A stretch of 64,000 nucleotides of DNA, from NCBI GenBank assembly GCA_002310215.1, contig DBYR01000042.1, positions 186,001 to 250,000 on the forward strand. The letters are read 5' to 3'. The position numbers were made by a program, and so were the translations under genes. This DNA comes from Bacteroidales bacterium UBA1181. Its GTDB lineage: Bacteria; Bacteroidota; Bacteroidia; Bacteroidales; Paludibacteraceae. The notes under the pieces were generated by a model, which was given only the letters and a program-made list of their open reading frames with translations, had not been told where the DNA came from and did no database searches. Shown one piece after another: positions 1 through 8,500 of this stretch (positions within the stretch are counted from its first letter, which is position 1; every line of letters starts with the position of its first letter).

Positions 1-1990
1 CAGCCACGGAAATGACGCTTCCTGTGCTCTTCTTCACCACAACACCTTCCGTGGAGATGATCTCCACACTGATTGGATCGACGCCGTAAACCTTCACCTC
101 TGTGGATGCAGGGTTTGGTCCGATAGCGACTGGTGCGTTAACGTCCTCCACAGAACTTACGTAACCATCCAAATCGAATTGGATCCAATCTACATCAATC
201 CAGCTTCCTGTGTTCTTGATGACCATGTTCTGAACGCCTTTCTTAAGCGAAACTTTTTTGCTCACCTTCACATCGTCAAATGTTCCCCAGCTACCCAATT
301 TCTTAACACTCACATCGAAAGAGACATTTGATTCGTCGAACTCCACTGACAATGAACCTGAATCATTGCCTTCACCCAAGTGCAGTGTCACGTCGTAGTC
401 ACCATCCTTTTTCACGTCAACGGTATAAGACAGCCACTCGTCACCTTCGAACGAACCGACTGCCACACCGCCAGAGATCTCTTTGAGGTCAACATCATCC
501 TTACGATAGTGGTTGGTGTAGTCGTCGCATTTGTTACCATCCGATTGATCGAAATAGGCCATGCCGGAAGCCCCCTCGTCATAATTCTCAGCCTCGATCT
601 TGCCAGGGATAACTGCGGCGGATCCGCCATAAGGCTTGTTAGGTTCAACCACCTTAACAGAAGAAGATCCTTTTACCTCATCATTGCTGTTCGTGATGAC
701 TATAACCTTGATGGAGTAGTTTCCAGCCTCTTCAGGAGTCCAAGTGAATGACTCGCCCTCACCGATCTTAGTGTCACCAGCGTAGTATGTTACGCTCTTA
801 ATGCCGCTATCCGAATTCTTCAATGTAACCGAGAAATCCACGCTCTTGCCAAGGACAATAGTTGATTTGCTTACCTCAACGCTTGCTGATGGACCGGCAG
901 GACCACCTGCTTCCTTTCCGCAGAACTTTGCCGTTGCGGCCTTGGCTTTGTCGGATGCCATGTATTCGCGCAACCATTTCATGCTGGCACGGTCTTGGCC
1001 TTGACCCGACACTAAACCTGTGTTGGATCTCCAAGTGGCGCCATTTATATATCCCCAGATTGTAATACCAGAGACGTAGTCAGCCTCCCACATGGCAGGG
1101 AAGGAACCCTTCATGATATCCAACTGGGTGTTGTCGTTGGCCTGATTGATATCATACTCTGTAATGTAACACTGCAACTCCCTACCGCCATTCCTTGTGA
1201 TTTGGTCGTGGATATCCTTCAGATTGTTCTCGAAACCAGACATGCTGTTGCCGTGTCCCTGGTAATAATCGTCCAAATCGTGGGTCTGATGTCCGTAAGC
1301 ATCGATTGGAGCGCCTTGTTTTACCAATGTCGAAACAAGGCTTATGAACTCACTTTTCTGGTGGGTGAGAGTGTTATAGTCGTTGTAAATCAACACGGCG
1401 TTAGGGAATCTCTCACGAGCCATTTTAAATGCCTCTGTAATCCATTTGTAGTCGGAAGGTGTACCGCTATTACCCAAAGCTTGACTCAAGAGTTTCTTGA
1501 AATCACCACCACCACCACCTTCGGCGTGTCCTGGGATTGCCTCGTTAACAACATCGATTATCGCCAAATCAGGATACTTGATCGCAACAGCGTCCATCCA
1601 ATATCCAATCTGTTGCTTCAATTCGGAAGGCGAACAGTTTGACAAAACTGACGGGAATTGACTGGTCCAAACGAGACAGTGGAATTTGAATAATACATTA
1701 TTCTGTTTACACCATTTGTAATGAGAATCGCTAGAACTCCATTTCCACTTCTGAATACCCTCTTGTGCGCTGCTCACCTTGCAATTCACGATTTCGCCCC
1801 ATTTGGACTCATTCTCGCAAGTGAGCTGATCCCACATTGCCTCATACTTCAAACCGCTCACATTGGGTTGTATTTGCCCCCTTGTGGTGATGTTACCCAA
1901 AAACTTACATGTGTTTTTGTTCAATTGTGCGTTCGCCAAGCCTACACCCATAAGCGCGGCCGCAAAAAGTGTAATGATTTTTTTATTCAT
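1..1990 (-). CDS. GH10 endo-1,4-beta-xylanase with CBM6 and type IX sorting domain (partial, 3' end outside window)
   Basis: Secreted xylan-degrading enzyme; about 663 residues are visible and the C-terminus lies beyond position 1. An N-terminal signal peptide (residues 1-21, ending LANA) precedes a GH10 catalytic domain (about 25-345). The general acid/base is Glu150 in DVVNEA and the nucleophile Glu278 in ITEYDI. An Ig-like module (about 362-449), a CBM6-like carbohydrate-binding domain (about 455-608, starting IEAENYDEG) and the start of a type IX secretion C-terminal domain (GPNPASTEVKVYG) follow. The order signal peptide-GH10-Ig-CBM6-CTD implies export by the type IX system to the cell surface or medium. 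A run of five GGT glycine codons follows the acid/base loop (residues 158-162). The ATG at 1990 is preceded by a long leader with its own promoter, so it is probably transcribed alone. Family assignment is secure; xylan as substrate is inferred from the family. Confidence 0.93.
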   Translation of the reverse strand, partial: MNKKIITLFAAALMGVGLANAQLNKNTCKFLGNITTRGQIQPNVSGLKYEAMWDQLTCENESKWGEIVNCKVSSAQEGIQKWKWSSSDSHYKWCKQNNVLFKFHCLVWTSQFPSVLSNCSPSELKQQIGYWMDAVAIKYPDLAIIDVVNEAIPGHAEGGGGGDFKKLLSQALGNSGTPSDYKWITEAFKMARERFPNAVLIYNDYNTLTHQKSEFISLVSTLVKQGAPIDAYGHQTHDLDDYYQGHGNSMSGFENNLKDIHDQITRNGGRELQCYITEYDINQANDNTQLDIMKGSFPAMWEADYVSGITIWGYINGATWRSNTGLVSGQGQDRASMKWLREYMASDKAKAATAKFCGKEAGGPAGPSASVEVSKSTIVLGKSVDFSVTLKNSDSGIKSVTYYAGDTKIGEGESFTWTPEEAGNYSIKVIVITNSNDEVKGSSSVKVVEPNKPYGGSAAVIPGKIEAENYDEGASGMAYFDQSDGNKCDDYTNHYRKDDVDLKEISGGVAVGSFEGDEWLSYTVDVKKDGDYDVTLHLGEGNDSGSLSVEFDESNVSFDVSVKKLGSWGTFDDVKVSKKVSLKKGVQNMVIKNTGSWIDVDWIQFDLDGYVSSVEDVNAPVAIGPNPASTEVKVYGVDPISVEIISTEGVVVKKSTGSVISVA

Positions 1991-2100
1991 GATACATGTG
2001 TTTTTTATGAATGGTATACAATAAATATCTTAAACTCAATTTTTTTAAATGGATAAAGTTTGAATAACTATTGAAAACGCCTTGTCTATTCGTTTGGATG

Positions 2101-2124
2101 TCTGATGTCAAGGCATACATCAGA
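2101..2124. repeat. 8-bp inverted repeat in the xylanase leader
   Basis: TCTGATGT at 2101-2108 and ACATCAGA at 2117-2124 are perfect inverse complements separated by 8 bases. It lies about 110 bases upstream of the xylanase start and downstream of the proposed transcription start. It could be a dimeric regulator site or an RNA hairpin; nothing in the sequence decides between them. Confidence 0.5.
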
Positions 2125-2225
2125 TTTGAATTCGTGTCATAGAAACCTGAACTTTATTACCCATTTATTTGTAATTAAACATGTTAACAAATATACTATA
2201 AATTTATACGCAGTATACTACCGCA

Positions 2226-2256
2226 CAAATATACAACATTTTTCATAACCAATCAA
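2226..2256 (-). promoter_or_regulatory. Putative Bacteroidetes-type promoter of the xylanase gene
   Basis: Read on the minus strand, TATATTTG (2233-2226) matches the TAnnTTTG -7 consensus, and a TTG lies 20 bases further upstream, the usual -33 spacing. Transcription would start near 2219 and leave an untranslated leader of about 230 bases. A second -7-like TATATTTG at 2195-2188 lacks a good -33 box. Confidence 0.5.
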
Positions 2257-2452
2257 TTTTATTCAATGTTTTTTATGCTAATTTCAACGGGAATGTGTGT
2301 AAACCTCATTCTAATGGGTCGGATTGAGCGTAAATAGTTGTGTGAATAGGGCGGTTTGGGGGTAATTTGTCATATGGATTTATTGCTGGAAAATCAATTT
2401 TTTTTGTGGCAAGATTTTCGTCGTGGCTTATAGGGGTAGGGTCCATGTTATT

Positions 2453-2492
2453 TCTAAAAAAAATAGAGACGGCGCATATCCACCGTCTCTAT
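2453..2492 (-). terminator. Rho-independent terminator of recQ
   Basis: A perfect 10-bp stem (2463-2472 with 2483-2492, sequence ATAGAGACGG and its complement) encloses a 10-base loop. In the direction of recQ transcription it runs straight into a run of T residues (2454-2462). It sits about 75 bases after the recQ stop codon. Confidence 0.85.
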
Positions 2493-2566
2493 CGTATGTT
2501 GGTCCAATCGCCCCTTCCTCAAACGGATACGGGTCTTTGGACTGGCTGCTATCAGTGCAAGGGGTG

Positions 2567-4753
2567 TTAGTTACCCATCTCGGAGATGAACTTGATCCTT
2601 ACGAGCCTGATTTCCTCTTCCGTGTAGTCGTTCTCGCCCAACTCCTTCAAGGCGTCATCCACATCCTCGGATTCTGCCTCCTTGAAGTAGTCGAATACCT
2701 CGTCAATCCTGTCTTGGTCCATGATTTGGACAAGGAAGTAATCGATGTTGATCTTCGTGCCCGAGTTGACGATGGCCTCGATCTCGTCCAGCAACTCGTC
2801 GAAGTCCAACCCTTTCGACTCTGCGATGTCGTCCAATGCAATCTTCCTATCAATCGCTTGGATGATAGAGACTTTCAACTTGGATTTGTTTGCCACGGAA
2901 CGTACGCGAAGGTCTTCCGGACGCTCTATTTCATTCTCCTGGACATGCTTCTTGATGAGTTTCACGAACTCTTCTCCGAAACGTTTCGCCTTGCCGGCGC
3001 CAACGCCAGGAATGTTTTGCAACTCCTCGATGGTGATAGGGTAGGTGGTCGCCATCGCCTCCAAAGATGGGTCTTGGAATATGACGAAAGGCGGCAACTC
3101 CAACTTTTTCGAGAGGTTCTTCCGTAGGTCTTTCAACATGGAGAACAAGGCTGGATCCGCACAGCAGGATGCCCCGCCTTTCAGTTGGATATCCACCTCT
3201 TCCACGTCTTCCTCCTCTTCGCTGACAATTTCGAACGACTTAGGCTTCTTTAGGAAAGCCTTGCCTTCCGACGTGATTTTCAGGATGCCGTAGTTCTCGA
3301 TGTCCTTCGTTATATATCCGCTGATCATCGCCTTTTGGATGACGTTCTGCCATGTCCTCTCACTCTCGTCCTTTCCTTCGCCAAACGTCTCTATCTCCTC
3401 GTCGTGGCCATAGGATTTAACTTCCGACGTCTCATTACCCATGATGACATCGATTACATGCTCCGTTTTAAACTTTTCATTCAACGCTATGATCGTCTCC
3501 AGGACGGTGCATAGCAACTCTTTCGCTTCCACTTGTTTTTTCGGATTTAAACAATTATCACAATTACCGCAATTATCTTCTGGGTATTCCTCACCGAAGT
3601 AGTGCAGCAAAACTTTTCTTCTGCAGACCACACTCTCCGCGTATGCGGCTGTCTCCAAAAGCAGTTGTTTGCCGATTTCCTGCTCCGCAATGGGTTTCCC
3701 CTGCATGAATTTCTCCAGTTTCTGCAGGTCGCTGTTGGAGTAGAAGGCAATGCAACGCCCTTCTCCTCCGTCTCTTCCTGCTCTTCCCGTCTCTTGATAG
3801 TAACCTTCCAAGCTTTTCGGTATGTCATAGTGGATGACAAACCTTACGTCTGGTTTGTCGATTCCCATGCCGAACGCGATGGTGGCCACAATCACTTGTA
3901 CCTTCTCCATCAGGAAACAGTCCTGGTTGCCTGAGCGTGTGGCGCTATCCATGCCCGCATGGTAGGCCAAGGCGTTGATGCCGTTCACGCGCAACGTCTC
4001 CGCCAACTCCTCCACCTTCTTCCTGCTGAGACAGTAGATGATGCCCGACTTGCCTTCCTGGCTTCTAATGAACTTGATGATCTCCTTGTCGATGTCGTCC
4101 CTTTTCGTCCTCACCTCATAATAGAGATTCGGACGGTTGAACGACGACTTGAAGACCGTCGCCCCCATGATGCCGAGGCTCTTCTGGATATCGTGCTGTA
4201 CCTTGGGCGTAGCCGTCGCTGTTAATGCGATGACGGCGACTTTTTGCCCTATTTCATTGATTATCGGGCGTATCCTTCTGTATTCGGGCCTGAAGTCGTG
4301 TCCCCATTCGGATATACAGTGCGCCTCGTCGATCGCGAAGAAGGATATCTTCACTTGCCTGAGGAATTCCACGTTCTCCTCTTTGGTCAACGATTCGGGC
4401 GCCACATACAGCAGTTTCGTCTTACCTTCCAGGATGTCCGACTTCACATTGTCTATCGCCGCCTTGTTAAGGGACGAATTGATGAAGTGGGCAATGCCAT
4501 CCTCTTCGCTGAAGTTCCTCATCGCATCCACCTGGTTTTTCATCAGCGCGATGAGCGGAGAGATTACAATCGCTGTGCCTTCCATCATTAATGATGGCAA
4601 CTGATAGCATAATGACTTGCCACCACCCGTCGGCATGAGGACGAATGTGTCCTTCCCCGCCAGAAGGTTGGTGATAATTGCTTCCTGGTTCCCCTTGAAG
4701 GAGTCGAAACCAAAATGCAATTTCAGTTGTTTTGCCAATTCATTGTCTTTCAT
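2567..4753 (-). CDS. recQ: ATP-dependent DNA helicase RecQ
   Basis: A 3'-5' superfamily 2 DNA helicase acting in recombinational repair and at stalled forks. The 728-residue product shows motif I PTGGGKS (residues 41-47), the DEAH box IDEAHCISEW (around 142-145), SF2 motifs V and VI ending YYQETGRAGRDG, four zinc-ligand cysteines of the RQC domain (CRRK...CGNCDNC, about 374-400), and an HRDC domain with the helix-hairpin-helix-like IPGVGAGKAKRFGEEF. After the HRDC comes an acidic C-terminal extension of about 120 residues, which makes it longer than the E. coli enzyme (about 610). It follows clpX on the same strand after 135 bases, with its own likely promoter and a strong terminator. Identification is secure. 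Confidence 0.97.
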   Translation of the reverse strand: MKDNELAKQLKLHFGFDSFKGNQEAIITNLLAGKDTFVLMPTGGGKSLCYQLPSLMMEGTAIVISPLIALMKNQVDAMRNFSEEDGIAHFINSSLNKAAIDNVKSDILEGKTKLLYVAPESLTKEENVEFLRQVKISFFAIDEAHCISEWGHDFRPEYRRIRPIINEIGQKVAVIALTATATPKVQHDIQKSLGIMGATVFKSSFNRPNLYYEVRTKRDDIDKEIIKFIRSQEGKSGIIYCLSRKKVEELAETLRVNGINALAYHAGMDSATRSGNQDCFLMEKVQVIVATIAFGMGIDKPDVRFVIHYDIPKSLEGYYQETGRAGRDGGEGRCIAFYSNSDLQKLEKFMQGKPIAEQEIGKQLLLETAAYAESVVCRRKVLLHYFGEEYPEDNCGNCDNCLNPKKQVEAKELLCTVLETIIALNEKFKTEHVIDVIMGNETSEVKSYGHDEEIETFGEGKDESERTWQNVIQKAMISGYITKDIENYGILKITSEGKAFLKKPKSFEIVSEEEEDVEEVDIQLKGGASCCADPALFSMLKDLRKNLSKKLELPPFVIFQDPSLEAMATTYPITIEELQNIPGVGAGKAKRFGEEFVKLIKKHVQENEIERPEDLRVRSVANKSKLKVSIIQAIDRKIALDDIAESKGLDFDELLDEIEAIVNSGTKINIDYFLVQIMDQDRIDEVFDYFKEAESEDVDDALKELGENDYTEEEIRLVRIKFISEMGN

Positions 4754-4782
4754 AATCGGAACACAATTAATCGTTAAAATCT

Positions 4783-4819
4783 ACCCTTGGACATGTGACT
4801 GTCCCTATATATCAAGGGT
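4783..4819 (-). promoter_or_regulatory. Stem-loop in the recQ leader
   Basis: ACCCTTG (4783-4789) and CAAGGGT (4813-4819) form a 7-bp stem, and inside it GGACA/TGTCC can form a second 5-bp stem. It lies between the proposed recQ transcription start (near 4831) and the ATG at 4753. Only four T residues follow on the minus strand, so it is a weak candidate for a clpX terminator and may equally be a 5' leader structure. Confidence 0.4.
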
Positions 4820-4837
4820 GGCACGCAATTGTAGGCA

Positions 4838-4845
4838 CAAATGTA
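4838..4845 (-). promoter_or_regulatory. Putative -7 element of the recQ promoter
   Basis: TACATTTG on the minus strand matches the TAnnTTTG box. No clear TTTG is found at the -33 spacing. Start of transcription would be near 4831, giving a leader of about 77 bases. Confidence 0.4.
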
Positions 4846-4888
4846 TATTACTATACGCTAAATGACATCATAAAAAATGCTAAATTTA

Positions 4889-6127
4889 TTATGCTACCCT
4901 TAATTTCTCGACATTGGCGCTCTGGATTTTCGTTTCAGCATACGCTTTGGTGATGCTGACCTTCTTCTTTCCAGAGGATGGTACCTCGAACATCACGTCT
5001 AACATGATGGTTTCCACGATAGAACGTAGTCCCCTGGCGCCGAGCTTGAATTCCACCGCTTTGTCCACGATGTACTCCAATACCTCATCGTCGAACGTGA
5101 GATTCACATCATCCATCTCAAACATCTTGATGTACTGCTTGATGATGGAGTTCTTCGGTTCTGTCAAAATGGATCGCAACGCCTTGCGGTCCAGTTGGTT
5201 GAGGTGGCAGATCAATGGTAACCTGCCGATGATTTCCGGGATGAGCCCGAATGACTTCAAGTCTTGTGGCGACACATACTGAAGAATGTTCTCCATGTCC
5301 ACAACTCCCTGTTTCTTCGCCGCCGCATATCCCACCACCTTCGTGTTGAGCCTATGCGCGATCTTGTGTTCGATGCCGTCGAACGCTCCTCCGCAGATGA
5401 AGAGGATGTTCTTGGTGTCCACTGGTATCATCTTCTGCTCGGGATGCTTGCGTCCGCCTTGCGGTGGAACGTTCACGATGGATCCTTCCAACAATTTGAG
5501 CAAACCTTGCTGTACACCCTCTCCGCTCACGTCGCGCGTGATGGACGGATTGTCTCCCTTGCGGGCAATTTTGTCTATCTCGTCGATGAAGACGATGCCT
5601 CGCTCGGCCGCTTTGACGTCGTAGTCCGACGCTTGCAACAGGCGGGTGAGTATGCTCTCAATGTCTTCGCCCACATAGCCCGCTTCGGTCAATACGGTGG
5701 CGTCAACGATTGCGAATGGCACTTTTAAGAGTTTTGCAATAGTCTTCGCAAGCAAGGTCTTGCCTGTTCCGGTCGCTCCCACCATGATGATGTTGGATTT
5801 TTCGATTTCAACACCGTCGTCGTCCTTCGGCTGCATGAGCCGCTTGTAGTGGTTGTAGACCGCAACGGAAAGTGTTTTCTTTGCCACATCCTGCCCGATG
5901 ACGTACTGGTCGAGGAACTGTTTGATCTCTATAGGTTTAGGGAGTCCTTCCGCATGGAAATCGGATCCTGGGTCAACATCCTTTTTGTTGCTTTCGACAA
6001 TCTCGTAAGCCATTCTCACGCACTCGTCGCAAATGTTCACGGATGGTCCCGTGATGAGCATGTTCACCTCTTTTTGCGATCTGCCACAAAAACTGCACCT
6101 GTTCGTGCTTTTCGTGTTAACTGCCAT
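4889..6127 (-). CDS. clpX: ClpX, ATPase subunit of the ClpXP protease
   Basis: AAA+ unfoldase that recognises, unfolds and feeds substrates into ClpP in the cytoplasm. The 412-residue protein has the N-terminal zinc-binding domain (Cys11, Cys14, Cys33, Cys36), Walker A GATGTGKT (117-124), Walker B with FIDEIDKI, the pore-loop and sensor regions, and the ClpB D2-small domain (GARGLRSIVE). The length is normal for the family. It starts 7 bases after clpP ends and is surely co-transcribed with it. No unusual features. Confidence 0.98.
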   Translation of the reverse strand: MAVNTKSTNRCSFCGRSQKEVNMLITGPSVNICDECVRMAYEIVESNKKDVDPGSDFHAEGLPKPIEIKQFLDQYVIGQDVAKKTLSVAVYNHYKRLMQPKDDDGVEIEKSNIIMVGATGTGKTLLAKTIAKLLKVPFAIVDATVLTEAGYVGEDIESILTRLLQASDYDVKAAERGIVFIDEIDKIARKGDNPSITRDVSGEGVQQGLLKLLEGSIVNVPPQGGRKHPEQKMIPVDTKNILFICGGAFDGIEHKIAHRLNTKVVGYAAAKKQGVVDMENILQYVSPQDLKSFGLIPEIIGRLPLICHLNQLDRKALRSILTEPKNSIIKQYIKMFEMDDVNLTFDDEVLEYIVDKAVEFKLGARGLRSIVETIMLDVMFEVPSSGKKKVSITKAYAETKIQSANVEKLRVA

Positions 6128-6134
6128 CTCTCTC

Positions 6135-6812
6135 TTATTTGTTCCTCACTAAAACTTCATCGATCATCCCGTATGCTTTAGCCTCTTCGGCTGTCATCCA
6201 ATAATCTCTGTCGGAATCTTGGAAAATCTTCTCGTAGGAGTTCCCTGAATGCTCGGCGATAATCGTGTAGAGCTCTTTTTTCAGTTTTTGGATCTCCCTC
6301 GCGGTGATTTCGATATCCGACGCTTGCCCCTGGGCTCCTCCCATGGGTTGGTGGATCATGACGCGGGAATGCTTCAATGCGGAGCGTTTCCCCTTCGTGC
6401 CTGCCACCAATAGTACCGCACCCATGGATGCCGCCATGCCGGTGCAGATGGTCGCCACATCACATCCGATGTATTGCATCGTGTCGTATATTCCTAAGCC
6501 TGCGTATACGGATCCGCCCGGGGTGTTCAGGTATATCGAGATGTCTTTCCCCGGATCGGAAGAGTCCAAGTAGAGCAGTTGCGCTTGTATTACGTTGGCG
6601 GAATAATCGTCCACCTCTGTTCCGAGAAATATGATGCGGTCCATCATGAGCCTTGAAAACACGTCCATCTGCGTTACGTTCAGTTGACGCTCTTCCAAGA
6701 TGCTGGGTGATATGTAGCTGTTCGATATGCGGGAAGTGTATTGGTCTAATGCTAATCCGTTCATTCCAAGATGACCTACCGCATATTTCCTGAAATCATT
6801 TTTTTCCATCAT
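6135..6812 (-). CDS. clpP: ClpP, proteolytic subunit of Clp protease
   Basis: Serine peptidase that forms the tetradecameric degradation chamber with ClpX. The 225-residue sequence shows the catalytic triad: Ser129 in GMAASMG, His154 in MIHQP and Asp203 in SDRDYW. The N-terminal part before the mature core is longer than in E. coli (207 residues), and propeptide removal is likely from family knowledge. It is the first gene of the clpP-clpX pair; tig lies upstream and is separated by a terminator. Either of the two adjacent initial Met codons could be the start. Confidence 0.98.
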   Translation of the reverse strand: MMEKNDFRKYAVGHLGMNGLALDQYTSRISNSYISPSILEERQLNVTQMDVFSRLMMDRIIFLGTEVDDYSANVIQAQLLYLDSSDPGKDISIYLNTPGGSVYAGLGIYDTMQYIGCDVATICTGMAASMGAVLLVAGTKGKRSALKHSRVMIHQPMGGAQGQASDIEITAREIQKLKKELYTIIAEHSGNSYEKIFQDSDRDYWMTAEEAKAYGMIDEVLVRNK

Positions 6813-6885
6813 TTTATTAGAATTTAATCTTGCTTTTTGTTCTCTTATTTGGTTACTAAGTTAATAAAACTTTTTTATTTAAAAC

Positions 6886-6930
6886 CAAAAAAAATCCCGG
6901 CAATTTTTGTTGTCGGGATTGATTTTTTTT
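6886..6930 (-). terminator. Rho-independent terminator of tig
   Basis: An 11-bp stem (6893-6903 with 6910-6920, one G-U pair) around a 6-base loop, followed in the tig direction by a run of T residues (complement of 6886-6892). It lies 20 bases after the tig stop codon and separates tig from clpP. The other strand also has T residues after the hairpin, but no gene reads toward it. Confidence 0.85.
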
Positions 6931-6939
6931 TGTAAATTG

Positions 6940-8307
6940 TTATTTCCCTTGCTCTGAGAAGAGTTTGTTGAACTCCTCAAGGGATACTTTCTTCGTATCC
7001 AATTTGATCTTGGACTTCACAACGCCCATCACCTTCTCTTCCAAAACACGCTCCATGATTTGTTGAGCGGATTCCTTCTTCTTCAACATCTCCTTGGCGT
7101 AGTTCTCCAACACGTCCGTAGGAACGGTTGACATGCCATATTGGGCGAATTGCGCCTGTGCGGTCTTCTTCGCGAACTCCATCATGTCGCCTTCCTCAAT
7201 CTGCACCTTATTGTCTGTGGCGATCTTGTTCTTGGTCAATTGCCATTTCAAATCGTCCAACATCATCGGATATTGTGCCTCGAGATCCTCTGCGCTGATC
7301 TTCTCGTTCGTCTCGGAAACCCAACGCTTCAGGAATGCGTCTGGGAATGCGGCGTCTCCGAATGCTTCCTTGGCCAAAATCTTCTGTGAGTCGAGCAACA
7401 ACTTGTAGTCACTGTCCATGACGAGTGACTTCTTGACGTCATCCGCCAAGCGTGCCTTGAACTCCTCCTCGCTCTTCACAACGCCCTCGCCGAGAGCTTT
7501 GTCGAACAACTCTTGGTTCAACTCCGCTGATTTGTAGCGTGTCACACTCTTGATGGTGAACTTGAAGTCCGAATCAACATTGGCTACATCTTCCTTCTTT
7601 ATTTTCAGGAGGGATGCGATCTCGCCCTCGTTCTCGAAAGCCTTCTTAGGGTTGAATGAAATGGATGCGCCTACCTTGGCTCCTACGAAAAGGGCCTTCT
7701 GGTCGGCGTCTTTCATGTATTTAGGGCAAAGAACAGCCTCTTCTACTTTGATGCCGTCTTCCTTCTCCTTCGTCTTGGTGCGCATCTCTACGATGTCACC
7801 CTTCACCACGTCGGATTCTATCACGTCTTTCGCATCTTCGTACGATCCGAAGCGATCCTGGTATGACTTTACCGCATTGTTCACCATATCCTCGCTCACC
7901 TCGATTTCATAGTATGGCGCGCTGATCTTATCGCTCAAAACTAACTTGTTCGCTGGGGCGATCGCAATGTCGAACTTGAACTCGAAGTCTTCCTCCTTGT
8001 TGAAGTCGATCTCTTTCTGCTCTGTCTTGTTTGGAAGTGGCTGGCCAAGGATTTCAATGTTGTTTTCCTTGATGTAGTCCATCAATTTCTCCGAGATGAT
8101 GTTGTTGATTTCGTCTGCCATGGCAGCCTTTCCGTACATCTTTTTCACCATCGTCATCGGAACATTTCCCGGACGGAATCCTGGCACGTTAGCTCTCTGT
8201 TTGTATTTGCGGAGCGTTTTCTCCACCGCTTCTTGATAATCAGCCTTCACAACTTGCATTGTGATGATCGCGTTCGTCGCGTCGATGTCTTTTCTAGCGA
8301 TATTCAT
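6940..8307 (-). CDS. tig: Trigger factor, ribosome-associated chaperone
   Basis: Binds near the ribosomal exit tunnel and folds nascent chains. The 455-residue product has the N-terminal ribosome-binding domain with GFRPGNVPMTMVKKMYG, a middle region that matches only loosely the peptidyl-prolyl isomerase (FKBP-like) domain of other trigger factors, and a helical C-terminal domain (about 290-455). The start MNIARKD at 8307 is chosen over a frame extending 25 residues upstream, because that extension would run through the promoter at 8348-8378. The tig-clpP-clpX order is common in bacteria and fits a protein-quality-control cluster. Confidence 0.95.
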   Translation of the reverse strand: MNIARKDIDATNAIITMQVVKADYQEAVEKTLRKYKQRANVPGFRPGNVPMTMVKKMYGKAAMADEINNIISEKLMDYIKENNIEILGQPLPNKTEQKEIDFNKEEDFEFKFDIAIAPANKLVLSDKISAPYYEIEVSEDMVNNAVKSYQDRFGSYEDAKDVIESDVVKGDIVEMRTKTKEKEDGIKVEEAVLCPKYMKDADQKALFVGAKVGASISFNPKKAFENEGEIASLLKIKKEDVANVDSDFKFTIKSVTRYKSAELNQELFDKALGEGVVKSEEEFKARLADDVKKSLVMDSDYKLLLDSQKILAKEAFGDAAFPDAFLKRWVSETNEKISAEDLEAQYPMMLDDLKWQLTKNKIATDNKVQIEEGDMMEFAKKTAQAQFAQYGMSTVPTDVLENYAKEMLKKKESAQQIMERVLEEKVMGVVKSKIKLDTKKVSLEEFNKLFSEQGK

Positions 8308-8347
8308 ATTGTTTATTTTAAGTATAATTCTTTTGTAAATCAGGGTG

Positions 8348-8378
8348 CAAAGGTAATGATTTTTTCCATTCAAACAAA
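8348..8378 (-). promoter_or_regulatory. Bacteroidetes-type promoter of tig
   Basis: On the minus strand TACCTTTG (8355-8348) is a perfect TAnnTTTG -7 box, and TTTG (8378-8375) lies 19 bases upstream as the -33 box. Transcription would begin near 8341, leaving a leader of about 33 bases. This is the best promoter match in the window and fixes the tig start. Confidence 0.75.
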
Positions 8379-8439
8379 CCAAAAATATTGATGATTCTTT
8401 TTGTTTATTTTTCTGCCCGTAAATCTATGGCAAATATCA

Positions 8440-8472
8440 GCAAAAAGGGGACTTCCGGATAGGAGCCCCCCT
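8440..8472 (-). terminator. Weak terminator-like hairpin after pheT
   Basis: GGGG at 8447-8450 can pair with CCCC at 8467-8470 and TCC with GGA inside it, with two bulges. In the pheT direction the hairpin is followed by five T residues (complement of 8442-8446). It lies about 30 bases past the pheT stop codon. Confidence 0.5.
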
Positions 8473-8500
8473 CTGCTTGATGTGTTGTTTTACCCGAAGG

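Larger units (their letters stand above)
1991..2566. other. Intergenic region between recQ and the xylanase gene
   Basis: A 576-base gap without a convincing gene. It holds the recQ terminator hairpin (2453-2492), a likely xylanase promoter (2226-2256, reading left), a second -7-like box (2188-2195) and an 8-bp perfect inverted repeat in the xylanase leader (2101-2124). Short reading frames here have no recognisable domain and no plausible start signal. The stretch 1991-2360 is visibly AT-rich. Confidence 0.7.

Noticed and set aside
1501..1522. CAC repeat as a possible CRISPR or regulatory repeat
   Set aside because: It is an in-frame Gly codon run inside the xylanase gene, without spacers.
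2423..3127. Long plus-strand reading frame opposite recQ
   Set aside because: It lies antisense to the conserved RecQ C-terminal coding sequence, has no recognisable domain, and similar antisense frames occur opposite many genes here as a result of codon composition.
8308..8382. 25-residue N-terminal extension of trigger factor
   Set aside because: The extension runs through a perfect promoter (8348-8378), and trigger factors begin near the MNIARKD segment.
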